This document shows positions 49,303-61,632 of a stretch of DNA of 64,000 nt, one piece after another. This DNA comes from Vitellaria paradoxa (taxonomy: Eukaryota; Streptophyta; Magnoliopsida; Ericales; Sapotaceae): NCBI GenBank assembly GCA_019916065.1, contig CM034241.1, positions 12,747,223 through 12,811,222 on the forward strand, read 5' to 3'. Below the pieces are notes generated by a model. It was not told the origin of the DNA. It saw nothing but the letters and a program-made list of their open reading frames with translations, and ran no database searches. A program made the position numbers and the translations under genes. Within the stretch, counting starts at the first letter, position 1; each line of letters begins with the position of its first letter.

Positions 49303-49704
49303 CTACATACCAGTACTCTGACTACTTAAGTTCTGTGCTACCGCATATAGGGTCATGGGTTGGTTAGCTTGTGGAACAACGACAATCATAGACACATTAT
49401 GTACTATCATTATTGGAATAGCATTTTTGGGCAGGCTCTCAACTTGATAGGGCACTGTGTAATGATATAGGTAGAGTCCAGGATATAGAATTTGATAGGG
49501 CATCCCACAATAAGATACTATGGGCTGACTCACAATGGATGTGACAAAGGTTGTTTCTATCACACTCCTTGGTAGATTTTGTGGAGGAGATTCATTTAAA
49601 CACTCAGTTGCTACTTTAACAATGACATCATCATCAGGGAGCACAATATCATTTTCCATTTGTTGTGATTTTGTGTAGTTGCACTCTTCCTTTTCAAATC
49701 CCAT
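49303..49704 (-). CDS. Tekay leader ORF 1, unknown protein
   Basis: An open frame of 133 codons between the PBS and gag. It starts MGFEKEECNYTKSQQMENDI, has an acidic stretch (VLPDDDVIVKV) and many Val, Pro and Tyr residues later. I recognise no domain. It is uninterrupted, while gag and pol nearby have several stops, but it is short enough that this may be chance. It may be a leader ORF of this element lineage or captured host sequence. Confidence 0.35.
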   Translation of the reverse strand: MGFEKEECNYTKSQQMENDIVLPDDDVIVKVATECLNESPPQNLPRSVIETTFVTSIVSQPIVSYCGMPYQILYPGLYLYHYTVPYQVESLPKNAIPIMIVHNVSMIVVVPQANQPMTLYAVAQNLSSQSTGM

Positions 49705-49813
49705 CTAAAATTTTATACAAACCATTATTTTTCAAAATTAGGCCCTATTAGATGTTATTTAAACATGCAATATGTAATGCAAGACTCCCTATGTCCCTAG
49801 GTATTCTGACTTA

Positions 49814-49826
49814 GGCTCTGATACCA
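49814..49826 (-). other. Tekay primer-binding site
   Basis: TGGTATCAGAGCC on the minus strand, 3 bases inside the 5' LTR, is complementary to the 3' end of initiator-Met tRNA. Confidence 0.9.
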
Positions 49827-49829
49827 AAC

Positions 49830-52291
49830 TGTCACATCTCGATTTCATGACCTGAGGAGTAAGTGAAATATATACATCATATGCATAGAATAACCATTCC
49901 CCGATCAAAGCATTACAACACCCCTGGAGCAACATCCACACAAGATAACTATAAAACATAAAATAAATGAAGCCTTGGCTATGGCCAGGCTATAAAGCTC
50001 CAACAATCCCATAACCTTAATAAGTAAGGATAGGCCTTATGGCCTTTACAACCCAATTGAATAATATCTACTTTTAAATTTACTGGTACAGACCCAAATG
50101 AAGATTTTAAACTTAAACAAATGAAAAATGAAATTTCCACAACAACAAATGTACTTCTAATCCCACCAAGTGCCCACCTAATTGTTGGGATCTGCCCCTG
50201 CAACAGAATTTGTAGGACATGAGCACTCATCCACATGTGCTTACGAAGTATCATAAACGCATATATAATATGTAAAGCCATAATATAAACTAAAAGTTAT
50301 AAATTCAACAGATCTCATCAAAATCAAGCCAAAGTAAAACTTAAATCCTCTTATACAAACACATTATAATATTATCAAATTAAACCTTATATAAATACGT
50401 GTCATACTTCATTAGGTTAAATCTCTTTTTCCTACTCAATTATTTCCACCTAATCATCTCAACATAATCATCCTTATTCGTATCCTATTCTTATTTTAGT
50501 TACGAGGTGGACACAATTAACGTCATCGTTATAGGCCATGATTAGCCTTATTTACATGTCATTGTTAAAGACTATAATAGTTTGGCCACGATTAACCTTA
50601 TTTACACGCCGTCGTTAAAAACTATAATAGCCAAGCCACGATTAGCCTTATTTACACATCATGTTGTAGGCTACTAACCTACTGGCATGAATACCAATCC
50701 CTGCGTAGGTTTCAGGTCTTTCAACCCTAGGGTAATCTTAATACCCTTCCTATTTTCATATGCCCATCAACCTCATGCCTCATTATCATTCACATTTCCT
50801 CTTTATACTTATCAATCTCATCAACATGATTATTTTAACATCACTATATCACTCAACTATGTAATAACTAATATTATCATCTTGTTCAATCGTGTAACGA
50901 ACAATATCATTATAATATCCAATATATAAATCCAAGTTCAATAGAAGATCACAATAATCAAATTATCATCTTATCATAACCTATTCTCATTTCATTTAGG
51001 ATTTTCAATTTATCGTAACTCAAGCTTCATTGAATTTGCATTGATAAATTTGTTATAACACTGTAAAAAAAAACCTTAACCAAGAATAATATATCTTAAC
51101 TACGAATTACTTAAACTTAATAACTTGTTCCATAATCAATCTTTACACCTATAAATCTTACTTGAGTGATTGAACATGTTTAAACACAGAATACTCACTA
51201 GAAAGAGCAATATAAGTTAGAAAAATCAAAGTTTCAGGTTTCCAGGAACCTCGAGCGCCCCGCTGATGGGCCCGGCCACCCCCACTCATCTTCCAGGCTC
51301 GGCCAAAGCACCCGGGTGCCCCACTGATGCCCAGAATGGTGCTCTATTTTGGTTCGTGCTCTAGCTTGTGTATTTAGGTCTCAAACTCCACCAAATCAAA
51401 TGTATAACCCAAAACTTTGTTTCTTTGAGTCGTTTAGGGTCTAAAAGACTCTAGAAAGTGAATCAAAACTAGTTTTATCCATTCATTTCATCACAATACA
51501 AGTTTTGGTTACAACCTATACATATATATACACCTATACATATCTTACACAAATCTATCACCAAGACTTCCAAATCCAAAATAAATTTTATGGAAATGTT
51601 TGCTAGCTCAAATACATCTCATATATGCAAAAATGAGGTTATAAATCCCTACCTCAAGCTTGAACAAAGTGGATCAAGGGAGATGATGAACTATCGGTTT
51701 TGGCTCTCAACTTTGGCTTGATTGATCTTCTCACCCTTTGATCCAAACAACAAAAAAAATACGTGGAAATGTTCCTTGAGAACTCAATTTCAATCTTGTG
51801 AAATTAATTTGCATTTGGTTAGAGTTTGAGCAACTTACCAATCACTGAAATTTCCTTAGTTCCACTCTTTTCTCCTGGTTCTCTTCCAACACCCCAAAAA
51901 TCTCTCTCTCTCTCCTCTCATATATACATATATACAAGCTTGGCTTAATCTCCAAGCATTCCACAGAAGCCTATCATCTTCCCCTATCCTACAAATCTGA
52001 CATTAGGTTAACCCCTCGATTGAACAAACCAAAGCAACACCATACCGTTGACTTACTGCACAGGTGGGGCGCCCCAATGGACACCCTGGGCGCCCGCCCT
52101 AGACCCCGGGCGCCCCTCTACATATCCCTGAGTTAAAATGTTGACTTTTGAGCTATTTTGCCAATTTCTTCCAAAATTCACAACCCTAAGTCATCTCTAA
52201 TGACCAATATTGCTTAAATAACATATTATCATGCTCAAAAACATGTTAAAAACCATCAATTTATACCAATATGAAAATTTGGGATATTACA
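49830..52291 (-). repeat. Tekay 5' LTR
   Basis: 2462 bases from TGTCACATCTCG to GGGATATTACA in plus orientation, uninterrupted. It has three copies of a 50-bp unit starting at 50534, 50584 and 50634, against two in the 3' LTR, which accounts for its 49 extra bases. Confidence 0.92.
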
Positions 52292-52296
52292 TCAAT

Positions 52297-52470
52297 AGTT
52301 TAATTAATTAACTTATTAATTTAAATTAAAACTAAATAAATCTTTAAAATCTTATAATATGCCGATTATTCCAATAAAAATTTAAAATGATACCAAATTA
52401 ATACAATTAAAATCTATAATTATAAAATAAAAAATTAAATTAAGAATGCATAAAAATGTAGGATGTCACA
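52297..52470 (-). mobile_element. Solo gypsy LTR, right part
   Basis: This completes the LTR that starts at 21094. It ends GGATGTCACA and is followed by GAAAT (52471-52475), the copy of the 5 bases at 21089-21093. Confidence 0.85.
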
Positions 52471-52659
52471 GAAATACACTATGAATCCCTTTAGAAAGGT
52501 TTCTATTTATTTATACCAAACATATTTGTCAAAAATTTAAGCAAAATTCTAATAATTCAACAAATTCTTAGGTTTAGCTCATGCTCTCCTTTCTTTCACA
52601 CCTTACTATTTGTATATTTATACAACTCAAAATATATTTTTTTTTTTTGGTAAGTATAT

Positions 52660-53410
52660 TGTCGAGAAGATTGTTCCAGATCAGTCACTGCTTTTTAAGA
52701 AATAAACCAGAACATTAATTTACAATTTTAGGACAGAAATTTGAATGCCCTGATCAAGCCTAGTATTAGACATTATGTCCTTAAGATTGAATTCATCTCT
52801 CACACTTATTTCTGATTTCAGCAGGCGTTAACCTCACAGGATAGAATTGATCACAACACACAAAAAGAAGCGGCAATTTTTGTGTTCAAGTGAACCAGAT
52901 AATGTTTATACTCTTTGTATTTAATAATGTGCAATGATTTTTATACAAAAGTCTAACTCGTTTTTATACAAAATGAAGGTTTAAATAAACAGCCATTAAT
53001 CATGTCTATTGGAAGAACAGACACTACCATTCATGAAGAGAAACATTTATTAATAGAATAGACATATCTATTGAGGAAGGGATACTCCAAAACAACATAA
53101 TTTTGGAGACAACAATTGGATTGGGCCAATGGTTGGATTAGGCTAATAGGCTAAAAAATTATCCAAGCCAAAAAAAAAAAAAAAAATACAAAGATGAAAT
53201 TATTCAAGCCCAAAATTTATGCAAATCCACTTTGGTCCCCACTTTGAAACTAATTTCCATTCATATAATTCATGATTTTAAACATATGAATACATGGAAT
53301 TAACATTCTCACATAATTATATTAATGCCACATTTGATCCAAATCTAATAACATGTTAATATTGGCTTAAAGTTTGCAAAAATTCATAGTTAAAACTATG
53401 AATTTCTACA
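52660..53410 (-). repeat. 3' LTR of the copia element
   Basis: 751 bases starting TGTCGAGAAGATTG, pair of 59315-60085. Confidence 0.88.
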
Positions 53411-53899
53411 ATTTCCCACATGAATGAAATGACTGAAATGCAAATGCAGATGCAGACTTGACATAGAGTACAATGGAAAGTTATCGCATCAGGATAGGTA
53501 GCTTTTAGCTTTTTAACCTTTCCTAGTGATATATTATTGGATTTATTTGCTAACCAATGAACTTGATGTCTTAAACTATTTAGCTTTTGTATAAAAGAAG
53601 ATAATAATATTTACACAGCTTCTCTCCAACAAAGTTTGGTTCTTTTGTTCTGTCCATTTTGGCTCTGGACATGCCTGGCAATATCGTTGAGTGCTTTAAA
53701 GAATGTAGCCTTACTCATTCTTATAGAAGTGACCCCTTTACACTCAATATAGATGATTTTTTATTAAGAGTATCTTGTCATACTTCACTTGGACTTCCAA
53801 GATATAAGGATTATTAAATGTAAAGCTTATCCTAATACATGATTCAGGTCATCACTATTCATTTCATCATAGGAAATGATAGAGGAATTAAATCCTCAG

Positions 53900-56800
53900 C
53901 GATCTCAACGTGCACCCCCACAATTCGGTTGTCCTTTTGAACCTAGAAATTGGAATCTCCAGTTAGTTACGTTAGGTTGCCATTGTGGAGATTCTTAATT
54001 TATAGGCTTTAAACATATTTCTCTTGATAAATTATACACTTGATCTCTAGTTAAGCCTTTAGTTAAAGGATTATCAGTATTATCCTTTGATCTTACATAA
54101 TCAATCGATATTATTCTATTAGAGATCAACTGTTCACTGTATTATGTCTACAACGTATATCATGACCTGCCATTATGCGTATATTCTGTACTCTTCCTAT
54201 TGCTGATTGACTATCACAATGTATGCAAATAACAAACACAAGTTTTGGCTACATAAGAATATCCTCTAAAAAATTATGAAGACTTTTAGCTTCTTCTCTA
54301 GCCTTATCTAATGTTATGAACTCAGATTCCGTAGTAGATCTAGCTATACCCGTTTATTTAGAGGATTTCTATGAAATAGCTGCACCTTCAAGTGTACAGA
54401 CATATCCACTTGTGGACTTGGTGTCTCTATTGTCAGAAATCTATTTAGCATCACTGTACCCTTCTAGTACAGCTGGATATCTAGTACAATATAACCTATA
54501 ATTAGAAGTATTTCTTAGATATGTAAGTACTCTAACTATTACTTTCTAGTGGCCTACCGTGGATTACTAGTATACCTACTCAATTTGCTAATTGAGTACG
54601 CAATATCTGGATGTGTACAGTTCATGAGATACTTTAAACTGCCTATAATCTGAAAATATTTCAACTGAGATATGTAATTTCAAGTATATTTTATTAGATG
54701 AAGATTCAAATCAACAGATGTTTATGCAATATTACTATTATCTCTGATAAATTTATCAAGTATTTGCTTGATATAATATAATTGAGATAAAGTATACCCA
54801 TCAAATGTTTTGGTGATTTTAACACCAAGCATAACATCCGCAATACCTAAGTCTTTTGTGTCGAACTTACTAGCCAACATTTTCTTAGTACCATTAATGA
54901 TACCATTGGTGCTACCTTTGATAATCATATCATCCACATAGAGACATACAATGACTTATCCATTCAAAATGTTTTTCACATAAACACATTTATCACATTC
55001 ATTAATGTGAAAACTATTTGACATCATAACATTGTCATATTTCTCATGTCATTGCTAAGATGTTTGTTTAAGTCCATAAAGTGACGTAACAAGTTTGCAT
55101 ACCTTACTTTCTTAGCCTGGAACCACAAACCCTTTGGGTTCTTTCATATAGATTTTCTCATTCAATTCCCCATTCACGAATACCGTCTTCACATCCATTA
55201 GTATTTCAAGGTTATATAATGCTGCTAAAGCAATTAACATACAAATGGATATTATTTTTGTAGTAGGTGAATATGTGTCAAAGTAATCTACTCTTCTTTT
55301 TTATCTATAACATTTGACCACAAGCCTTGTCTTGTATTTATCAATAGATCCATTAGCTTTCATCTTCCTCTTGAAGATCCATTTATAACCTAAAGGTTTA
55401 CTCCCTAATGGAAGATCCACCAATTCCCAAGTGTGGTTATTAATGATAGATTTAATTTCACTGTTGATGGCTTCTTTCCATAAAGAAGCTTCAGGAGTAG
55501 ACATTGCTTCTTTGAAACTCATTTTTTTTTTTTTTTTTTTTGCTTCTTTGAAACTTTGAGGTTCCTTTTCTAACAAAAATGATAGATAATCAAGACCAAA
55601 GGATTTACTAGTTCTTACCCTTTTAGTTCGTTTAGGTTCATTTTCATTTATTTTTTCCAAAGACCCTTCATCTTAATCATTTCTAGCTATACTTTCATAA
55701 GTTTTTTTAAGGGAACTTAATTCTTATATAGGTTTATACGGAAATATATTCTCAAAGAATGATACATTCCTAGACTCAGTAATAGTATTCTCATGTACCT
55801 CAAAATTATCAGACTTATATACAAGAAATCGATATATGCTATTGTTATGAGCATATCCAATGAATATACAATCAATAGTTTTAGGTCCAATTTTAGTCTT
55901 TTTAGGAGTAGGAATTATGACATTAGCTAGATACCCTCACACTCTTAAGAATTTATAGGTAGGTTCTTGACCATTCCATAATTCATAAGGAGTTTTGTCT
56001 AATTTTTTATGGGGTATCTTGTTAAGAGCATAATTTGCGAAAAACAAAGCTTCCTTCCATTTCTGGGGTGTACTAGAACTTATTAACATAGCATCCATCT
56101 TCTCTTTTAAAGTTCTATTCCTACGCTCAGTAATTCCACTTTGCTATGGTGCGTAAGGTACAGTTGTTTGATGAATAATGCTATGTTCGGCACAGATTTG
56201 TGCAAATGGTAAATCATTTCACCATCTCTATCACTTATTGGCATTTTTATCTTCTGCTAAGCTAGTTCTTAACTTCATTTTTATATTGTATAAACATTTC
56301 TAATGTTTCATCTTTGTTTCTTAGCAAATATAAATAACAATATTTTGTACTATAATTAATAAAAGTAATGAAATACTTTTTCTTAGTTCTAGTTTGAACA
56401 TATTTCAAATTTCAAATATCTGTGTGAATTAATTCTAGAGATTCAGTACTTCTTTCAATTCAATGAAAAGAAGCTTTAGCCAATTTGGCTTCAATACAAG
56501 TCTTACACTTGTATTCTGTATCAATTTTAAATTTTGGCGAAATATTTAGATTAACTAATCTATGCAAAGTACCAAAATTAACATGACCTAATCTACGCTG
56601 CCAAATATTAAATGACTCAAGCAAATAAGTAGAAGAAATATTATTAGGAGCAATTGTCATTACATTCATCTTAAATAGACCATTAGTCAAATTCAAACAC
56701 AAGCCTAAACCCCTTTTTACTCAACAATGATCCTAAAATTAAAATCTTGCGAACATCAAGCACATGCAGCACATCATTGAGAGTAATAAGTTCTTTGCCT

Positions 56801-57143
56801 GATGTCATCTTAAATACAACCTTTCCTTTTCCTTCAACCTTAGAAGTTTCTGAGTTTCCCATGTAAAATCATTATCCATCCACAGCTTGATGTGATGAAA
56901 ACATCCATCTATTAGCACAAATATGGCGAGTAGCGCCAGTGTTCACCCACCATTCCTTAGAATTACCACCAGACGCATTCCATCGATCTCAGCACAAAGA
57001 TTATTTACTTCGGTTATATTAACATGTAGAGGCTTATTCTTCTTTACGATATCTTGACTTTTATGCACGTGACAAACATTGACACAATGCCTTATGTTTT
57101 TTAGATACATAGCATTTTCCTTTGAACCTCTTGAAGTCACCAT
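53900..57143 (-). pseudogene. Copia pol remains
   Basis: Zinc-knuckle and protease side at 57143-56860 (after a stop: NTGATRHICANRWMF, where the catalytic Asp of DSGATRH is Asn), GAG-pre-integrase 56702-56460 (FNIWQRRLGHVNFGTLHRLV, YKCKTCIEAKLAKASFH), degraded integrase to about 55740, RT start 55660-55301 (SFKEAMSTPEASLWKEAINS, HTWELVDLPLGSKPLGYKWI), RT active site at 54937 (MDDMIIKGS, preceded by remains of YVD) and a degraded RNase H. Numerous stops and frameshifts. Confidence 0.82.
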
Positions 57144-57149
57144 TTTTTT

Positions 57150-57430
57150 AAGCTTTCACTGGCATACTTCCCTTTCTTATTATTACAATGCTTCATTTGC
57201 TCCACAACATTTCTATCATTTTTATTCTTATTCATGAGTTTAAGCACATTTTCTTTCAAAACTTTGGCTACATTTAATATGGTTAGATAGAACAACATTT
57301 TATATTACCATCTCTTAAAATCCATACAGTTGAACTTTTCAGTTTTTTCACCATAGCTAGTAGGCACATGCGAAACATTAATTGGGATTGCTACTGGAAG
57401 AGTAATAAAACTTACTGTCTTACATGTCAT
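57150..57430 (-). pseudogene. Copia gag fragment
   Basis: From the ATG at 57430 the reading includes VSHVPTSYGEKTEKFNCMDF and KMLFYLTILNVAKVLKEN, the usual start of copia gag. A large central part is missing, and the frame soon joins MKHCNNKKGKYASESL, a zinc-knuckle-side sequence. Confidence 0.7.
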
Positions 57431-57479
57431 TTTCAAATTTAAAAAATTGACAAATTCAAATTTAACAATAACAATTAAA

Positions 57480-59314
57480 TTTTAAAACCAATAGAGAACT
57501 AATTTTTCCTTAGTTGCAGTAAAAAGTAGTGCAATAGTTTGCACAGTTTACGATTAAACAATTTGGGAATAATTATGTATTATTAAGATACAGTCTAATC
57601 AAACTACCAAAAAGAAAAAAAAAAAGGAGTAGAATGCTCTACCCCAAAATCAATTTCAAAAAATACAAATGCGGTTCAAATTTGTGCATTACAGTAATTA
57701 AACTGGGCACAAAATTAATATATAAGGGTAGCATTTGGAGTGGTAAAAAAAAAGAAAGAATAAGATAAAACGTGATTTTGGATAAATTTTGGCATTTGGT
57801 GGTTTTTTTCCAAACCGTAGTTGTAATCTGTTAGAACAATTTTCCCAAATTCATTCTAATGGATTCAAAAAATCTTTAAATAATAGTTCTTCTCTCTCTT
57901 CCTCTCTTATTTTCTAAATTGTTTTTTTCATTTTTTTTTGAGATAAATAGTGGTAATTCATTAGAACGATTTTTTCAAATCCGTTCCAATAGATTCAAAA
58001 TATCTTCAAATAATAGTTCTTCCCTCTCTCTCTAAATCTTATCTTTCTACGATGAAGGGTAGTAATGTGTTAGAACGGTGTTCCCAAATTTGTTCTAACA
58101 GATTCAAAAAATTCCTAAATAATAGTTTATCTCTCTCTCTCCAAATCTTATCTTTTTAAGATGAATAGTGATAATCTATTAGAACCATATTCCCAGATCT
58201 ATTCTAATGAATTTAAACAGTTTTGTGGACCTAAGTTAAAATGGTACTCATTCGAAAACTTTCAACAAGGGGAACTTGACTTCGACTTGGGGAACATGAC
58301 TATCAAAAAAATTTTTGCACTCGATTAACCTTCTCCCGGAATTTTTATTTTTTTTTTGTAAAATATTGAATTTTTCTGAAATTAGTTGAAGTGAGAATAT
58401 GTAAAAGTGTAATAGAGAATTTTAATAATTTTTAGAGATTATTGAAGTTTTATCTTGTTTGTTGGCACACCAAACCGTGCCAAGATATAAGCCCTCTACT
58501 CAATTTTCCAAAGCAATGCAATCAATGCATATTTAAATAACCAATACGAGTTTTGTGATTCGCCTTTTACAACACAATGATTAAATTCAAAGTTGGTCGC
58601 AAAACCAAAATCAAAGCCAAAACCATACGGAGAAATTATTAAAAAAAAAAAAAAGTGACTCTAATCAATGCAGAAATTTTGAACCAATACAAAAACTAGA
58701 AATGAGAATTTTTAAGTTGTAACCAGTGCACAGGAAAGTAGCAGAAAACAGAATCTAGATTTGCGCCAAAAAATATTTCGTAAAAATTATCAACTAAAGC
58801 AGACAAAACGGGTGCCGTCTCAAAAAAATTTTTGCGCAGCAAAGAACGTAATGGAGTAATGCAAAATTGCAGTAAGTCAGTGACCAGCTGTGTAGAAATT
58901 GATTTTAACAGTGCTTTAACAATGTAAAAAAGTATACCGTTACTCAATGTAAACACTACGCAGAAATTAGACTGCAAGGCATCTCTAACTATGCAGGAAA
59001 TATAAATCCGTTATGTGCAAACAAAGCAATCTTGACTTAAGTTTGCACAGCAAATGGAAGCAAACAAATTATGACTCAAACCAAAAATAGATAAAGACTG
59101 AACTTCTGTCCTTTTTGAAAAAGTCAACAAATCAGTGTAATTTCAAATCAAAATAGAAGAAAACAGAGACGGAAACAAAATTTTTCCAATTGTAAATCAA
59201 TACACAGATATTGTTCTAAAATTTCAGTGCAGGAAAAAACGGAACAGCAATGAAAATTCGGATAATTTTTACAGAAGCAATCCCTGAAATAGAAAAGGAA
59301 TTCAATCTTAAGAT
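57480..59314 (-). other. Copia leader, non-coding
   Basis: No coding motif. A minisatellite lies at 57824-58250. Just outside the LTR end there is no TGGTATC-type primer-binding site; the first bases form a palindrome AATCTTAAGATT (59303-59314). Confidence 0.5.
57824..58250 (-). repeat. Minisatellite, four units of about 109-130 bases
   Basis: Units start at 57824, 57954, 58063 and 58172 with TAATCTGTTAGAAC-like sequence, and contain CCCAAATT, ATTCAAAAA and a CTCTCTCT tract. The first unit is longer because of an extra T-rich insertion. Confidence 0.85.
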
Positions 59315-60085
59315 TGTTGAGAAGATTGTTCCGAATCAGCCACTGTTTTTTAAGAAATAAACCAGAAAATTAACTTATAATTTCGGGACAGAAATTTGAA
59401 TGCATTGATCAAACTTAGTATTGAACACTATGTCTTTAAAACTAAATTTATCCCCCACACTTACTTTTGATTTCAATAGACGTCACCCTCCTAGAGTAGA
59501 ATGATCACAACACACAAAAGGAAGTGACAATTTATATGTTATAACAAACTAAACGATATTGTACTCTTTACATGCAATAATATTTTATACAAAAAATTCT
59601 TTGTATGTAATGATTTTTATGGGAAAAAACTAACCTGTCTTTTATGCAAAATAGAAGTTTAAACAATTAGTCATTAGTCATGTCCATTAAAAGAACAGAC
59701 ACAATCATTTATAAAGAGAGACATCTGTTTACAGAACAGACATATCTATTGAGGAATGAGCACTCTAAAATGACGTAGTTTTGGAGACAACAGTTAGACT
59801 GGGCTAATGGTTAGATTAGGCTAATGGGTCAAAGAATTATCCAAACCAAAAAAAAATACAAGAATGAAATTATTCAAGTTCAAAATTTATTTAAGTCCAC
59901 TTTGGTTCCCACTTTGAAACCAATTTGCATTCACATAATTCATAATTTTAAACATGTATTAATTAATATTCTCATATAATTATATTAATTCCATATTTGA
60001 TCTAAATTTAATAACATGCGGATCTCACGTTAATATTGACTTAGAATTAAAAAAAAAATCATAGTTGAAACCATGAATTCCAACA
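59315..60085 (-). repeat. 5' LTR of the copia element
   Basis: 771 bases, TGTTGAGAAGATTG to ATTCCAACA in plus orientation, followed by the TSD TATAT. Confidence 0.88.
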
Positions 60086-60467
60086 TATATAACTCAAATT
60101 TTTATCAACACAAAATTCTCAAGTAAGCATGAACGGTAAATTCACTCCGAATAACTAATGAGAGAGCTGGAAATCAGTCCAGTAGCTTTTTCCTCTTTCC
60201 CAGAATTACCTTAGGATTATATAAAATTCCTGTCTCTCTCTATCTCAGTAACTTTTCTTTTTTGCTAGGTCAGTAACTTGTCCGGGATTAAAGTTATTTG
60301 TTTAAAATAATTATTATTAAACTATATTAAGAAGTGGATAGTTCACCATTTAATGCAAAATGACATTTAATATTCAAACACTAAAAAAATAAAAAATAAA
60401 AAATTTTCATTAGTCAATGAAAAAATATATATATGTATTAGTTAATTTGTTTAAGAAATAATTGAAA

Positions 60468-60679
60468 AGGTGAGCCTATTTGTATTTCATAAATAAATTC
60501 TTACACTTCACCTTATTTTTCACTAAATAAATTTACACAATTACCTCATTTTCCTAATAAGATATTGTATAAAATTTTAATGTCATAAATACTTTTCTAT
60601 AAAAATTCCATTCACATCAACTTGAAAATTTTAAGGTAGAATATAGAAATCTATTTATGAATTGTAAATAGGCTCACCT
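60468..60679. mobile_element. MITE with long inverted ends (copy 1)
   Basis: The left arm AGGTGAGCCTATTTGTATTT is mirrored by the right arm AGGTGAGCCTATTTACAATT (minus strand). The symmetry continues through CATAAATA and ACCTTA to about 48 bases. It is 212 bases long and non-coding. An exact TSD is not clear. It is related to 63617-63825. Confidence 0.75.
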
Positions 60680-61632
60680 ATATATAATTTATAAAGTATT
60701 TAAAGTCAAAAACTAAAAATAAATAAAATAATTCTTATTGTAAATATTTAAATAATTTAAAATTAAATTGGAGAATATAATTTTTTTGCTATAATAATTT
60801 ATTAATTAAAAATAAAAAAATCATAAAAGTTGCAAAGAGTCCTTTTATTAGTTATAGAATTATAACAATTATAATAATATTATTTCAATAATGCTTAAAT
60901 AATTAGCAACTTCAATAATAATGATTTGACATCTAATATAACATATTGACCCTCAATTTTTATAATCTACCTACTATTAAAACCAAGAGGAATTAATTAT
61001 CAAACAAACTATTTTTAAATTTTATTTTAATAGTATTTTTTATTTAAATTTATAAAAAAACAAAATTCAATCAGCAGTGAGTTTATATTTATTTTAAATT
61101 TCATTAGTTACTCTTAACTGTTTTTAAAAAATAAAAAATAAAAAATACGTTCCTACCATCTAGACAATTATAATAGGTAATCATAACCAGTAGAAATAAA
61201 ATTAAAATAAAATTGAAAGTTGCACTTAAAATATATGTAAATACATTTTGAGGATACTGAATGAGGAATTATATTTTTTTTTTTTATGTAAACAAAAGTA
61301 AAATAAGAGTGGAGTGAATTTTAAAATACATAAAATGAATAAATATAATGACAAGTTTGAAGTATCATTTATAATATTTATAAAGAGGTGACAAAAATAA
61401 AGTGAAAATGTAATTTTAAAATATTTTTAAAATGAGGATAATAAAATTATGTCAAACTCAAAAGGTAAAAACAAAATATTCGCTATTAAAATCAAGAATC
61501 TATATTTCTAAAAATTAAAATTCAATTGTCAAATAACTTTTTCTATCCAAGTAATTGTCTAGAATTTTTATGTATCAAAATTCATCAGTTAATATACCTA
61601 TAATTGTATGTGAGATTTATAGTTATTGGCAA
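60680..61632. other. AT-rich intergenic DNA
   Basis: No gene, transposon end or RNA gene is supported. Confidence 0.5.

Larger units (their letters stand above)
23596..52291 (-). mobile_element. Tekay/Del-type Ty3/gypsy chromovirus, full length, carrying nested insertions
   Basis: Both outer ends are flanked by TCAAT (23591-23595 and 52292-52296). The element runs on the minus strand: 5' LTR 49830-52291, primer-binding site 49814-49826, leader with two small frames, gag about 48059-46830, pol 46600-43240, polypurine tract AAGGAGAGGAGAA at 43178-43166, and a 3' LTR split into 42845-43165 and 23596-25687. An Athila element interrupts the 3' LTR and a Cassandra TRIM interrupts the leader. Without these the element is about 10.8 kb. 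The pol domain order PR-RT-RH-INT and the post-integrase sequence with VFHISMLRKY and IIPLVRVLWKHHGVEEST are characteristic of Del/Tekay chromoviruses. Confidence 0.9.
52660..60085 (-). mobile_element. Full-length, inactive Ty1/copia element
   Basis: TATAT flanks both ends (52655-52659 and 60086-60090). On the minus strand: 5' LTR 59315-60085, a leader with a minisatellite, gag about 57430-57150, protease, GAG-pre-integrase, integrase, RT and RNase H down to about 53900, a polypurine tract ATGTGGGAAAT at 53421-53411, and the 3' LTR 52660-53410. The reading frames are broken in many places, and the two LTRs differ visibly along their length, so it is an old insertion. It sits about 190 bases from the solo LTR but outside it. 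Confidence 0.88.

Noticed and set aside
57824..58250. Possible CRISPR-like array
   Set aside because: The repeats are long, contiguous, diverged and lie in a plant retroelement leader; there are no short repeats with unique spacers.
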